DNA of 64,000 bases from Carallia brachiata (GCA_021464245.1 JADCRB010000037.1:3364056-3428055), one strand, 5' to 3'. Shown: positions 11,900 through 25,546, counted from the first letter of the stretch. Numbers and translations: made by a program. The notes: generated by a model not told the origin, from the sequence alone.

Positions 11900-14450
11900 G
11901 TTGCTTTCCCGAGTCTCTCTATGTCTGTCCTTTTTGTCATGATAGCCTGGGTAAAGAGAGGGGGTCTCCTGAACCGACTGTGCAAATTATTAGGGACCCA
12001 CTAAGCTCTACGCGCTCCTTCACGCTCCTACTCTTTTTTTTTATTATTATTTGGCATAATGACAACGTTTTCCGTTTTTTTTTTTTAGGGGTCACCATTT
12101 TTTTTTTATCGTTTTCTGTTTCAATGGGCCTCTATATATATATATATATATACTTTCTTTTTTTTTTTAATAATAAAAAATTACTACATAGATATTAAGA
12201 TTTTTTGATTAGAGATTGATTTTTGTTATTTTATAACTTTTATCAACTTTTTTTTAAAAGAGAATTCACTGTCAGAAGATTATTAATTTAAAATAAGTCT
12301 CTTCTAAATCTAATCACAATATTAATAAATTTAAAATTTAACACTACGTTCAATTTTACACTACATTATTATGCAGCCACCCAATTTCAAATACTAAAAA
12401 AAAATATAAATGTAAAAACTCAAATTAATACTAAAAACAATATGTCAAAACACCATTTTCAGTGATTATATCCACCTATGATGATTCCATTTTGATCTTT
12501 AATTTTATTTTCAATTTTATCTATATGTTCATTATGTAAGCTCTTTTTTGTGTTCTTCTCCATCATCGTTTTGTTATTTCTCCATCATCTCTTTTTTATC
12601 TACGCCACAGTCATTTATTATCTACATCGGTAAAATGTGGACCAACCAAAAATTATTTGAAATTTTTTTCTGCCCTAAATTTCCTTAAAAATTTCCTCTC
12701 CACTCAGTTCAACCTCCATTTTATTCATTTTTCTTTTTAAATTAACAATTTGCCGCAAACTTGAGCAAAATCTTGATTCTACTCTCCAATCTTGAACAGG
12801 ACTGCTTTCTTGATTTACATTGTTCCGGGGGAGAGAGTTTCGCAGCGATCGTGAGTTGTTTCCTTACTTCTATTATGCTTCCTACAGCTTTCAAGCACTA
12901 ATTAGCCATCCATGGATACCCCAACACTTTTTTTTTTTTTTTTGGAAAAAATTTAAAAAAATTAGAACGCAAATAAGCAGGCGTTGCGATGCTACAAGGA
13001 GCTTCACGACGCCATTGAAAATGAGGTACCTTAATTATTTTTTCTGATTTTGTAAACAATTTTTAAGAAAAGTTGGGGCGAAAAATATTTCATGTAGTCT
13101 TTGACCTATCAATATTTTGCTAATGTGAAAATATTTTACTGTAAAAAATAAAATTTAAAAAAATAAATAAAATAAGCAAAATTTTAAAAAAAGGTCCGAA
13201 TGTGATGGAAAAAATTGTGCTTTTAGTAATCTTTTTACATTTATTTTCAAAATTTTTGCCGGTGTCATTTAGTCCAAAATTTTGAAATACTATCTCTTAT
13301 TATGAAAAACAAGATTAATCTTCCATGAGTAACCGTTGATCTGAATTTTCATATTGTAGAGTTTGGTGGGTCCAGTTTATTTAATTATTATTATTATTAT
13401 TATATTTTGGTCTATTTAATTATTATTATCATTTTTTTATCCTTTTATTATCATTCCTTTGTCTTTGTTGGCTTTAATTATTTTCAAAGTTTTTTTTTTT
13501 TTTTTATAATTCTGTCCACAGACAAGACCAGCAAAGACCAGAAGCCCAATCACCCTCAACAATTTCAGTCCATTAGTATTCGAAAGAAGGCCAACCAGAC
13601 ACGGTCCAAACCAGCCGATGCTGGCTCTGAGCTGAAAGTCTCTTATTCCGGAGGTTGGGGCCCAGGTGATTGGAGAGTCCCCCCCAAGGCCCCAATTATC
13701 AAGCGGGGTTCAAACCTCCCACATGGGCTCGCTTTTTTTTTTTTTTTCAATACTCAATGAATTCTCTTTAACTACTAAATCAAACAAAAAAAAAAAAAGT
13801 CTCCTTTTCCTATGTCAATGGTCTCAAAAATATCTAACAAATAAATCAATAATTTAATATTAATGTAGATAACCTTAAACATTACACTCTGTTTCGGAGG
13901 TAAAAAAGGAGAGACCAAGAGAAAAATAAAAGGAAAATATATATGTTTGATAAATATATTTTTTAAAAAAGTAAAATGGAAAGAAGAATGCTATTTTCCT
14001 TTTTGTGTCTATTAAATTCGTTGTTCTCAAAATTAGGTAAATAATTATTAACCTGTTACTTTTATTCAATGAGTCTATTACTCTTATTATACACATATAG
14101 CATTTTTATTGTAGAATAAAATTAACATTTTTGTACATATTATTTTTTTCTCACTTTTCACTCTTTCACAAAATTTTTTTTGCACTCTCATTATTTCTCC
14201 TTTACTTTTGTTTTTTTATCTAAACATATAACTTAATCATTTTTCCCTGTCTCTAAAAAAAAAAAAATCAATTTTCCACTGTTACATCTATAAAATATTA
14301 TATTCAATGATGACTAAATTATGAGTAATAATTAAAAACTTTACTATATTACCAACTTACCGTATGCATTTCCTGTCCAACTTTTCTGGCCCTAGGATTG
14401 TAATCCTACACATCTCCTACCAAAAATCGAACTGAATTCAAACGGAAGTT
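11900..14450. other. Intergenic, AT-rich
   Basis: Between the divergent ICR and hydrolase genes. It holds an (AT)n run at 12133-12151, several T-runs, an (ATT)n stretch near 13384-13402 and a SINE-like piece near 13640-13755. No gene is supported. Confidence 0.5.
13640..13755 (+). mobile_element. Possible SINE-like fragment with poly-T tail
   Basis: A GC-richer block contains GGGGTTCAAACCTCCC, a B-box-like motif. About 25 bases later it runs into a long T tract (13732-13746), a layout seen in some plant SINEs. The A-box side is weak, so this is tentative. Confidence 0.3.
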
Positions 14451-15313
14451 CACCAAGAACAAACACTTTGCATTACTTGATTGTACCCCCATAAAATAAT
14501 CACAGTTTTTTTTATAAAAAAAACACACAAACACACACGCACGCACACACACACAAGACCTAGGAGAACATTCTCACGCACATGCATCCACCGCACATTT
14601 CTCTTCGACACGTCAGCGGCAACCGCTGATCCCACTATGCCAGCTGCTTTAAGACCGGCCGACACGCACCGGCCTAGCCGGTCACCAGCCGTTGAGCTCA
14701 CGGCGTTTCTGACAGTTTTTCGCCAGTTGACTGACGTGGACATATCCTAGCCTTCGTGCTCCCCTCATCAAACGGTCCTTGCCAATCTAAACCGGCCGAA
14801 AACCGAAAAAAGCAAAAAAGGCTAAGCTTTATAGTGTATACACACAAATGGCCAGACGGAGATAAGATTAAGAAAGAGGAGAGGATTCGTTAAGGAGTCA
14901 ATTCGGAGGAAGAACTTTGTAGAAAACGGTTTTTAAAAGGCTATTAGATCGGATTACGATCGTCAGTGCCAACGGTTTCCATCGTGTCCGAAAGCGAAAG
15001 ATAATAACAGAATAGACTACAGTATAGATAATCTGATGCTTTGTGGCCGTTTTTTTTTAAAAAAAATTATTCTTATTTCCTTTTCTTTTTTTATTTTTTC
15101 TGAATTTTCAATAACTTTTTCGAGGATTTGGTTTCGTTTAACAATGATCGGAATAAACAAATGGAGACTTGATAATTAAGCTTCTATTAAAGTTTTAGTT
15201 TCCTTTCGCTTTCGACGCCTTTGAATCTCTCCCCTCATTCGACTTTTGCAGTTGTGGAGTGAGTGAGTGAGTGTGTGTGTGTGGGAGCGTGTTGTGCGGT
15301 TTTTTCGGTGGCG
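14450..15313 (+). promoter_or_regulatory. Upstream region of the hydrolase gene
   Basis: GC-rich compared with its flanks, especially 14570-14800, with repeated CCGG and ACCGGCC motifs. It includes GCCGAC (14658-14663), the core of a DRE/CRT cold and drought element, and a (CA)n-like stretch at 14520-14555. The open frames on both strands here are probably a by-product of GC content. Just before the start codon there is a GAGT/GT repeat (15258-15283), probably leader. Confidence 0.35.
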
Positions 15314-18300
15314 ATGGAGGAGGTGGGAGGGACGAACACGTGGCGCGACGAGCCGGCGAGTCTGGTGGACGCGCGGATACTGTACACGGCGAGGCAATCG
15401 GGATTTCGGCGCCGGCGTTCGATGTTAAGAAATCGGAATTGAATGACGGCGGCGGCGGTGGTGGAGAGGAGACGGAGATGGAGACGGAGAGCCTGAAGGA
15501 GCAGGTGATGGGATTCTTGAAATCGTGGGGGGAGATGCTTCTAGATTTAGGGAAAGGGTGCAAGGACATTGTCGAGCAGAGCCTGGTCACCGAGGATTCG
15601 TTTGTAGTGCAAAAGCTTGGAAAGCCGGTGGCTAAGGTCTCCGCTCGGTTGGAGTTCTTGAACGAGTTCTTGCCGGAGGATCGCCATCCGGTCCATGCTT
15701 GGCCGGTGATTCTCTGTGTTTTTTTACTCGCACTTGCAGGTATAAGTTTCTGATCAATTTTAATGATTTCTAATTTTCATTGCTGTAATTTCGACTTTCG
15801 TTTGGAAATTTTCCCGTATTTTTGGTGGAATTAACCTATTTAACCTCTATTGAATCCTATTTACCTCATGACTGTAAGTAACACTGCCACTTAATTTCCA
15901 TCTTCAAGTGAATGAAATGAGAAGAACTGCTTATGGAAGTGCGACTTCAGATCTGTGCATGTATGGAATGTGGATACTCGCATTTACTTTTGACCTTTTC
16001 ATCGCGTTTTCTGTTATGTTAGCTGTAAAATCTGTTACTACATCTTGCCTTGGTGTTGTGAGTCCTTACAGTTTCTACTTAATGTTGTCAAACGACGTGC
16101 AGTGCTGAATGTAAATAGGACATATGAAAGTTCTGTTCCGGCAGTCAAGAGAGTGCGTGTGCATCCTCCTAGTGCTAGTCGAGTAGTTCTTCCGGATGGT
16201 AGACAGATAGCTTATCGCGAGCAAGGTGTTGCAGCTGATAGGGCCAGATATTCCGTGATTGCTCCACATTCTTTTCTCTCTTCTCGACTTGCAGGTATCA
16301 ACTCTACGGATGAGGAACTGGTATTGCTTGGTGAAAATTTGTTTCTAATTTTCATAATTTGTTCATCGAAGGTATACCTGGTGTCAAAACATCACTGCTT
16401 GAGGAATTTGGTGTTCGCTTCATTACATATGACCTTCCTGGTTTTGGGGAGAGTGATCCTCATCCCAGCAGAGATCTTAACTCATCTGCAGTAGATATGC
16501 TCTACTTAGCAAACGCTGTTGGTGTTACTGACAAATTCTGGGTGCTAGGTTACTCTAGTGGAAGCATGCATTCTTGGGCTGCCCTTAAATATGTACCTGA
16601 AAGAATTGCTGGTATATTGACTATTCTCCTTCTTGTGTATATTTTCCAGCCTCTTTCAGTTGTTGAATACTTAGATTATCTGAATGAACGTTATTTAGAA
16701 CAAGTTGCATCAGGCCTTCCCAAATCTGTTTTTTTTTTTTTTCTCTGTTTCTTATTATGGGAAATAAATACCCATGTGTCCCACGTGTCCGCTCTCCATT
16801 AAACCAGGAAAAATTTTCTGATAACTGTGTTCACATTTGATGTCTGCTATTGATTACTTATATTACCTATATTTCTTAATAGCAACCGAGAAGATGTACC
16901 CACATTGGTGTTTAGAATACAACAAATTGCGAACTCGATGACTAAAACTGTAAATGCACAATATAGATGAGTTTTCTAGTAGGAAAATGGCCAAATGAGA
17001 TGAGCAGTATATGTAGGTGCAAGATTCAAGAACATTTGGAGCACCCTCATAATTGTATGACAGTGTTTCTATCACATTCCCGTTGTACATATCTATTACA
17101 GGTGCTGCCTTCTTTGCCCCGATGATTAATCCATATGGGCCAGGCATGACTAAAGAAGAGGTGAGGAGAATATGGGATCAGTGGTTGTCAAGAAGGAAAT
17201 TCATGTACTTCCTGGCTCAGAAATTTCCCAAGTTCCTTTCTTTTTTTTATCGCAATAGTTTCCTATCTGGAAGTCATGGTAGAATTGATAAGTGGATGTC
17301 CCTATCACTTGGAAGGAAGGTCAGTTTTTGTAATTCCTGTGTTTTAGTATAACATATTGCTCGTTCAAACACATGCTTTCGCAAATCGAGTCACAACTAT
17401 ACATTTATGAGCTCCTTTTGAGATTCTGAATACTTCTTGGAAAACCCAAAATTTTAAGTTTAATTTTTCAATTTTAGGGTGAATTAGGCAATTTACGTGG
17501 GTAGACAGCTTAAAGTACAATTACTTCAAATTGTGTAATTTTAAGCTCTGCATTTTCAGGATGAACTTCTCATCAATGAGCCAATATTTGAAGAGTTTTG
17601 GCAAAGGGATGTGGAGGAGTCAGTCCGCCAGGGGAGTGCAAAACCATTCATTCAGGAAGCTGTCCTGCAAGTATCAGATTGGGGTTTCACTCTGGCAGAT
17701 CTTCACGTGCAGACAAAGTGTCGGAGTAACGGCATCCTTCAGTGGTTCAGATCCATGTACAGTCAGGCAGTATGTGAAGTGAGAGGATTTCTCGGTCCAA
17801 TACACGTTTGGCAGGTATACATAAGTCTTCCTCCCTGATTATTGTTGCTTCACTATCCTGCTTTTTTATTTCAATCCAGTATTAACATGCTTTTTTATTT
17901 CAATCCAGTATTAACATGATTGTTATGATGGTAGAATTTGTTTGATTTGTGAAACTTAGTTATGGCAATGTTTGATTTGTGAACCACTGTCTTGCATTCT
18001 TAGAGTTGTGGAAATTTGCAGTGTTACTGCATCAAAAAAGTCTGAATACATGTAAAGTAATTTTGTCGTATATGTTTGCAATTGACCTCAAATAGGGGAT
18101 GGATGATCTAGTAGTGCCACCGTCAATGACCGATTACATTAGCCGAGTTCTACCTAGTTCCATCGTGCATAAGCTGCTGGATGAAGGACACTTTTCCTAT
18201 TTCTTTTTCTGTGATGAATGCCACAGACAGATACTCTTCACTCTTTTTGGAGATGCTTTAGGTCCTCTTGACAAAACTGCACAAGTGGATTATACTCCAT

Positions 18301-18350
18301 CCGAGGGAGAGATGGAGGCATCAACTGCTACTGGGTCTGCAGCAGAGTAA
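15314..18350 (+). CDS. Membrane-anchored alpha/beta hydrolase, frame broken in exon 1
   Basis: Six exons: 15314-15739, 16103-16294, 16372-16611, 17102-17319, 17560-17814, 18096-18350, all GT-AG and in phase. The product would be about 528 residues. A hydrophobic segment (AWPVILCVFLLALAVLNV) sits around residues 130-148, ahead of the alpha/beta fold. The catalytic set is visible: nucleophile elbow GYSSGS (Ser near 268), an Asp in the MDDLVVPPSMTDY region, and the His in DEGHFSYF. It belongs to a conserved plant family of uncharacterised hydrolases; the substrate is unknown. The start MEEVGGTNTWRDEPASLVD is in one frame and the rest of exon 1 (GEAIGISAPAFD onward) is one frame earlier. A single extra G in CACGGCGAG near 15383-15386 joins them. 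I read this as a probable base-calling loss, not a true pseudogene, because the other five exons are intact. Confidence 0.85.
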
Positions 18351-19266
18351 TATGCCTCAGTACAAAAATCCTTTTGTTTTCTTTTAGAACAACGTTTTGG
18401 TGTGAATACCGCAGGCTGCTCCCAAGCTCAATGGAGCGTGAAAGATGAAGTTTAGATAGTGGCCACAGTTTTTGGAAGATAAGCACGTATAGCGTGGGAA
18501 ATTAAAGGCAACAAGGGCAGCATTTTTATTCTCGGGTTCGCCCTCTCCCTTTTCTAGTTTCTACGTGGAAAACCTTCTGCCCTTACCTTGTCAGAGTGAA
18601 ACGATACTTCAATATACCTGGTCTAACTTCACGAAACTGTGGCAGTGTATTTTCGAGAAATTGTATGGTACCACCTTTTTTTTTTTTTTTTTAATCCATT
18701 AGAAGTTCATTGAGTAGTGAACTACTCAATATAAGATACCACCACCTAATTTTAATTCTATGACCTGCATTCCATAAACGAGGAAAAAAAAAAATCGAAA
18801 CAATTGCACCTTCTATAACTGAAAAGAAATGTTGCAATAACATTCTTTCCTCAGGAATATGAAACAACGGTGCATGACAAATGGCAGTTTCTGTTTCAAC
18901 GGATCGAAGTTATTTGTTTCCATTACATGATATTACGGAACGGAAAATTGCCGTTCTATGGTAATTAATAGATAAATTGACATCGTACACCACAAAGAAC
19001 AGGCTGGATAATATGGAACTTTAGCAAACTAAAACTTTGTCGTGGGAGTCTCCTACCAACACATATTATCATGTTACGCTATAGCACATTGAAGCCAAAC
19101 CATCAGTACGCATGCGGTATGCCTGAATCATTTCTGATTAAATCTACAATAATAATAATAATAATAATAAAGGAGATGTATATGTTTACAGCTTGTTTAC
19201 ACGCCAACTGGAGCCTTAAAAATCGATTCTAAAATAATGCTCGAGCTTTTAAACCACAATAGTTCA
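18351..19266. other. Convergent 3' flanks
   Basis: Shared downstream region of two convergent genes. It holds probable 3' untranslated sequence at each end, a T-run at 18676-18693 and a (TAA)n microsatellite at 19147-19170. No gene seen. Confidence 0.5.
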
Positions 19267-21155
19267 TCAATCTGTTAATTGCCTCAGGATTGCTTTGCAG
19301 AGATCATCATTGTCAGTAGCATTAAATGCAGATCCACTGCCCTTTTTCCCAAGTAAGACATCTTTTGCTTCGTTTACTTTCAAAGCAAGATAATGGCTAC
19401 CTCCAGAATCCGGATGGTTTGCCACTATCACCCTCCTATGTGCTTCCCTAACCTTATCCACTGCCGTACTTTCTCTGTAAAAATGATTAGCAATTTTCAC
19501 GATGCAAGATATAAAACAGCAACAATCAAGGAGCATGACCCGGGAAATGCATGATTATGAAGGTGTAAAGAGAAAAGTGTTAAAAACTATGTGTACTCTC
19601 AAGGTCATGAGATTCATTAACACAATGGTGAAACCTCTTAAGAAAATGGGTCACATTATGTACGAAATGACTCTTGTCACTTGCCACACCTACGGCAGGA
19701 CAAATCTAAGAATGAACCTTTGCACTCAAAATGGTGTGTAATTGAAGACTCATTTTAACATAGACATAGATAGTCAAGCAAGCAAGTAGAATACTAAAAC
19801 TTGTAGTTGAATAAATTCGTCTTTCAGTCTCAGGACTTGTGGAGCATCCATTGCAACAGGGGAAGCTATGCAATCTTCTTCAGCTGTAAAGATCACTTCG
19901 GAGCGTGCAGATAAAAAAATTTTAAAAAGAATTGTTGAGCAGGCTGCAGCTCCCTAAGTTTTAAATCAAGATTCTAGTACCTCCTATTATGACACGGAAA
20001 TAAAGTAGCTGTGGAGGAAGAAAGCAACAGATCCAACCGCAACCACTAAAAAAACAAGCCAAGCACTATGGACCTTGTCTAAGTTCCATCCAAGTTTCCT
20101 GTTTAAACCATCTATGATGCCTAAGCTCAGCCGAAACAGCCACGAACTCAGTGGCAAACAGTTTGCTTCCAGTGCATTTTAGGACAGGCAAGGCAGGTTT
20201 GACAAACCATTTAGCTACCAGATACCTGTAAGGTTCAGCAGTTAAGAACGACTCAGAACACATCATTAGAGTTCCAGGGAAACATTGCTTATAATTTCAG
20301 AATATTTTTCTGCTTTACACATACACAAATCCAAGCCAACTGCTGTGATGGGGTGAGCCTGGACATCTTTGTTGGGTTTATGAGCATCTACTAGCATCAT
20401 TATCCCTAATTTCAAGACAATTAGTTTATGCGAGTTCAGTTATAAAATGGCGTATTATCTGCAAACGAAAATTATTTTTTAAACTAGCACTACTCTAATA
20501 ATCCCATCAGTATGCATGCTCATTCCAATCCACAATTTGAGGAATTACAATATCAAGAACACGACTTTTACTGACAACATGAAAGGACCATTTTATCTCC
20601 GAACAAGATAACAACAGTACCTGACTCCAAGTATTAGAGCAGCTTCCCTACTGGTCATACTTGGCAGAAACCCACCTTCATAAAATCTGCCAAAACCAGC
20701 TGTTGGGGGTCTAGCCTTGAATGCTTGCCAAGCTTGGATGCCAAATCTACCAGCATAAGCAGCAGCAGAAGCAGCTGCAATACCCAAAATGAACGGTGTA
20801 GCCTGAGACAATTTTTATTTCAAGGTCATTCTAATAATCAATTACATTAATAAATTAACAAGAAAATTTCCATTCCAGAGAACCCATTTGCCCGTTTTGT
20901 ACATTACTAATGCTACTTAAACAAGCTACATGGGGGTGCTCAATGAAATAATCAACAAAATGTTGATGTTACTACCAGGGCTGAAGTTAAGGACCCAGCA
21001 ACAGCAACAGGAATTTAAAATTTAAAAAAAAAAAAAAAAAAGGCTAAATCAGACACTGCATCGAGCTATTAATCAGACACTGGATTAATAGCTAGAGAGA
21101 AAAAAGAAAGGAAGTTCAGAGTATAACAAAATTTAGGGAGCAACTGAGTTACCAT
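19267..21155 (-). CDS. TIM14: TIM14/PAM18, J-protein of the mitochondrial import motor
   Basis: Inner-membrane J-protein that stimulates mitochondrial Hsp70 in the TIM23 import motor. Exons: 21153-21155 (the ATG alone), 20621-20802, 19267-19474, in phase, 130 residues as read. An N-terminal hydrophobic segment (residues 5-20) precedes [19 protein letters not shown] and the J-domain with HPD at 82-84 ([14 protein letters not shown]). The family usually ends in GSGSAF at residue 112. Here the frame runs on for 18 residues (from NATDNDD). One extra T in the TTT that codes the final Phe (plus-strand AAA, 19324-19326) would place TAA directly after GSAF. The start exon of just ATG|GTAACT is unusual but matches the conserved protein start after splicing. 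Confidence 0.93.
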
Positions 21156-21199
21156 TATCGTGATCTTTGAGAGCTCGAAGAAGAAGGGAACAAGAACAT

Positions 21200-22057
21200 T
21201 GGCGAGCTTTTATTTTATTTTATTTTATTTGGTATGGAATTTTTGTAATTTTTATAGACCTTTGCTTTGCTCCGGAATAATAAACCGCCTTAGGGTTTTG
21301 TTTTGAAGTAGCGGAAATTTATTGAATTTTCTATCTTGTTTTTTTTTTTTATCTATCATTTATACACTTCTCTATTTTTATAAATGTCATATCATATTTT
21401 TCTGTATATTGACAGCAAATTGAAATATAAATAGCGCAATAAGTACTTTTTTTTTTCATAAATTTAATTTATGAAATAACTGAATAATTTAGATATTTTT
21501 TTACGTCACATTAATAAATTTTAAATTTAATTTTATTATTTAACTCTAACTGAAATTATGCTTATGATTGTTTACAAGATTTCAAATCTTTTCAATCAAT
21601 TAAATTATAAACAGTGATACATGTCATATTATTTTATTAACTAAACATAATAAGCTAATATTTTTGATCAAAAAAAATTAATAAGCTAGTATTTTATTCT
21701 TATAGTTAAAATGAGTAACATGACAGCGTAATTAACGGACCAAAAGAATATTCCTGCGCGAAAAAAACAAAAGGGCCAAAAGAATATTCACTTTATGAGT
21801 TTGGACAACCCGGAACATTTTGTGGCGACTTTTTATTTCTTTTAAATATTGTCAACGAATATTATTGAACGCATACAGTGGCATAATTCAATACTAAAAC
21901 TTAATTTCTTTTAAAATTAACTTAATTTCCTTTAAACAAAATTTTAGATTCAAATTTTGTAGATGAAAAAAATAACGTAAAAGAACTCTCACAAAGAGTC
22001 GGACAAAGACTCAAACTTAATTAATTGAGATCCAAAATAATTTTTAAATAGAAAAAA
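21200..22057. other. Intergenic, AT-rich
   Basis: Promoter side of the TIM14 gene, followed by AT-rich spacer with many A and T runs. No gene seen. The next 209 bp are a MITE. Confidence 0.5.
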
Positions 22058-22266
22058 TATAAGTGCACAGAATTTAATGAACGGAGAATAAACATAAAAT
22101 TTTTTTTGTGCAATTAGATAATTTTTTTTTGTACAATGAGACACTAAATTATTGCAACAAATTTTAAAGTATTTTTTCATCTATTTTTTCGTTATAAAAA
22201 TTAAGCGTCTGGTTGCACAAAAAAAATTTTCGGTCTATTTTCCGCCCACCTAATCCCGTCTACCTA
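22058..22266. mobile_element. TA-flanked MITE, copy A
   Basis: About 209 bp, palindromic overall. The right end, read in reverse, is TAGGTAGACGGGATTAGGTG followed by GGCGGAAAATAG. The left end, TAAGTGCACAGAATTTAATG, is a diverged match. Inside, GTGCAATTAGATAATTTTTT recurs inverted near each end. The same family recurs at 59727-59944. Ends sit at TA dinucleotides, which fits a Tc1/mariner-type target duplication. No coding capacity, so it would depend on a transposase supplied elsewhere. Confidence 0.6.
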
Positions 22267-22864
22267 ACTGGACTCTTCTAAATATTAGACTCTTAACATT
22301 AAAAATAATAATAATAATTCGATACTTCATGCTTGGGCTGCATGCACCCTTGGAGGCGTTACTTTGCCTTGTCAAGGAAGATAAAATTATTATCGTTACT
22401 GATTTAGGGAGTGATTACACAACAAACAAGATCCACCGACAGGTCTCCTTACTGGGTAGAAGGCTGCTCAAGAATAAACCAACAGAGAACGAAATAATGT
22501 AAACATTATTACAAGTCGATTCCAAGAACCATGAAATTCAACGAGATCACATGCTGTGCCCTTTAATACAGAATCTATCAATGTATTCAAATGTCAATTT
22601 GCACATTAAAATATCATAAAATAATACAAATGCCAGGTTTCCAAACAAATTAACAATCAAATAAAAGATTTAACAAAGAAAGAATTATGCTTTGATTCAA
22701 GAGACCAATTTTCACCCCCAGAGAAACACATTTTCAGCAATCAACAAATACTCTTACCAGTGGAATAAGATGTTTGCAGAAGTCCAATGAGCCTTATTCC
22801 ACTACTTCTCTCAGCTTCTTTAACGAGGTACGCTTCGCTATGTTGCTCGGCAGTTTGACGGTAC

Positions 22865-25546
22865 TTACATGCCATCTCCCACCACTGCCGTGTTTTCTGC
22901 CCTGAAGTTGCTTTCCACCTTTGGTGGACCTGAATGCCGCCTTGGTTTGGCCGGTGAGGGAGGGTAAGAAAGACGCTTCTTTGGCAGCCCCAAGGATCCC
23001 TTTTCCTTTTCCGGCGTCCCGTTATTCTCAGCCCCAAGTGCGCTTTGCAACTTGGACCTAGCTCTTGCGGACTCAGTAGGTACCATGTAACTAGGAACTG
23101 TTGAAGAGCTCCCTAAACTCTCGTCATCTCGCACAGATGATCCCGCAACGCTATGTCTTCGATTTTTATCGGATTGAATACTGACCATGCTTCGAGAGTC
23201 ATCGTCGAGACCTCCAATGCTTCTCCTTGGGCTTGCTGACTTCAGTTTTCTAGCAACTGTAGAAGTAACTAATTTGGAAGGAGTTGAAGGGGAGTCAACC
23301 GTCACCTTTTGGCTAGGCTTTTCGCTTTCACTTGGTAATAGTTTATCGGAATTGAGCTGGTACCGAGCATATGACTTGCTAATTTCACCTCCAATACTAA
23401 GGCTTGTACTCTTTATAGATGAGTGGTCATTATTCAGTTCCTTCTCAGTCATGCTCCGGCTATCCCATGGATTGGCAGCCATCCATCTTTCCAACCAACT
23501 CCAACCCCATGCTGGATTGCCTTGAGTCATGAACATAGGGTTCCCGTCCCTTGAGGGATTCTTCCAGTTTTGCTGTAGAGAAAAATTTCATGCAGCATTA
23601 GGCTCAATAAAGTCCACGTAAGCTTCAAGGATACACTAAAGGCTGGCCACATTTTATTCCAGCGTACAAGGAGAGACCATGTTTACTCATGGAACATAAA
23701 ACAGTATATATATTCTACCACATTCATATAAACTTACTTATCTACAGTTCTTTAATCATCTAGTTTATCCTGATATTGAGCTTTTCATATCTTAAATAAA
23801 CAGACGAATTGATCACCTGGTGAGAGAATGAATAAGCCAATGCCCTTTCCCTTCTCATTGCTGCTTCATACTTGTTAAGCAGGTTGGCTTCAATTTGTTC
23901 CTTTGACTGTACGCTGTCATCCCATTCGTCTTTCATCTGTTACAAAATCCAACTAAATATACTAAGCCTAAGTGACTAGGGCAAGAAGCCACCATTGATA
24001 GCAATATATTAAATAAACAGACGAGATGTTGAATCTACGATCAGTTCATTTTCATCTAGATGAACAGAATCACGTCATTTGGGGAAAAATGTTGGCAATG
24101 GGAACATTCAATTTCTTGCATTCATTTGTTGCCATTTTTCAACAAATAGAAGCCTAAACTGAAGCATGGGACAGTCAGCCAAATTCCTGAACTGAAAACA
24201 GGCCTAAAAATTTTCATATCTTTGCAATAAGGTCAAAAAGCCCATGCCATCATTTTTGAGAATAAAAACCTGGTTCAATTAAATTACAAAGTTAAGATGA
24301 ACGTATAGAAATCAAGGGAAATAACGTCATACCCGTAAGTTTTCAAGCTCTTTTGCATGTTTTTGCAGTAGTTGTCTCTGGAGAGCCTGGTTCTCTTCTG
24401 ACATTCTGACTCTCCTCGAATGAATCTGAGACTGCACTCTAGATAGAGTCTGCATGCAGCGAAGTGTATGTGCAGCTTGTCGTTTGACGGTAGGTCCTTC
24501 CATCAGTGTTTTGAGCCTGACCAGCCCCCTTAAAGCCCGCAATGCCCTTCTTGCCTGAAACAGAAATCAGAATTAATACAACATTAGCTTATGAAGTTCC
24601 TAATTACACAAAGTCAATATAAAAATACATTTCCAGTATCATGAATAAAACATAGATGCCAGAGTTAGTACAAATAATATACTACCTTTCTTCTTACCTA
24701 CATAGATAAAAAAATGTTCACCGAATAGGAAAATAATTATAGCTTGCATGAGAAAAAAAATATATGCATACAGCATATTCCACCTCAATCTGTAGTCTTC
24801 TTCTCTTTCTCTACTTTACCATTATAGCACGAAATAACTGAATATTAAGTGTTCTTGGATAAAATTCCTAATATTTCACTATAGAGAAGTGGGTTTCCCT
24901 CCTTTGCCCCGTGGATTGTGCAAAGGGGCAAGAAAACGGGATGGGCACTGCCTTGAATAGCCAACTAGAATATAGACATTCTACAAAGGAAAGAATTGCA
25001 ATGAACCAAAAAACCAAAAAAAAAAAAAAAAACAAGAATAGAGCAACATACCATGTATCCTCGGAATGCTGTTTGAATCTGTATTGCAGCGACTTCTTCG
25101 TCTGATCGGCCAGCAAACTTATTAGCCTTCGCAACTCGAACAACCGCCACAGCTGGTTGGATCGCAGCCGGAGCAGGCCCAGCTTCCACAGTAGTTGCAA
25201 CTGGAACAGAGTAATCATGCTTGTTCTCTTCAATTACGGTTTCAATCAACTTCACCTCTTCCACTTGACCAGCAGGAGAAGGCACTTCCACATGCACTAA
25301 GGAGGTGGAATTAGCATCTAGTTGTTGTTGTCCGTCCAACGATTTCTTCTCCACCTTGTTTGATTTCTGTAGCAAATTTATAACAATTCAACATAAAATG
25401 CAAAAGCAAATCCAAATCACCAAAATCCCCACAAATTGAAAACCAAAGATGGCAATAATTTATCATTTAAATACCTGATGCCTCCTCTTGGAATCTGGGC
25501 TGAGAGCCTTCTTAATATTAGAAAACCATTTTCCCCTCTTCCCCAT
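22865..25546 (-). CDS. IQ67-domain calmodulin-binding protein, IQD2-like
   Basis: IQD proteins are plant calmodulin-binding scaffolds at microtubules, plasma membrane or nucleus. Five exons: 25475-25546, 25052-25366, 24333-24554, 23817-23936, 22865-23572, all in phase, 478 residues. The start is MGKRGKWFSNIKKALSPDSK. The IQ67 domain begins near residue 115 with AAIQIQTAFRGYM and continues after the conserved phase-0 intron as ARRALRALRGLVRLKTLMEG. Further on are MQTLSRVQSQI and MRRERALAYSFSHQ, then the WGWSWLERWMA block. A C-terminal PSYMVPTESARAR motif near residue 400 marks the DUF4005 region. The closest relatives I can name are the IQD2 to IQD4 group. The stop TAA is embedded in a sequence that also reads as a donor (CAT|GTAAGT), so an alternative 3' end is possible. 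Confidence 0.92.

Noticed and set aside
14450..14750. Open frames on both strands in a GC-rich block
   Set aside because: Both strands are open because of base composition, and the minus-strand frame runs through a CA/GT repeat. No recognisable domain.
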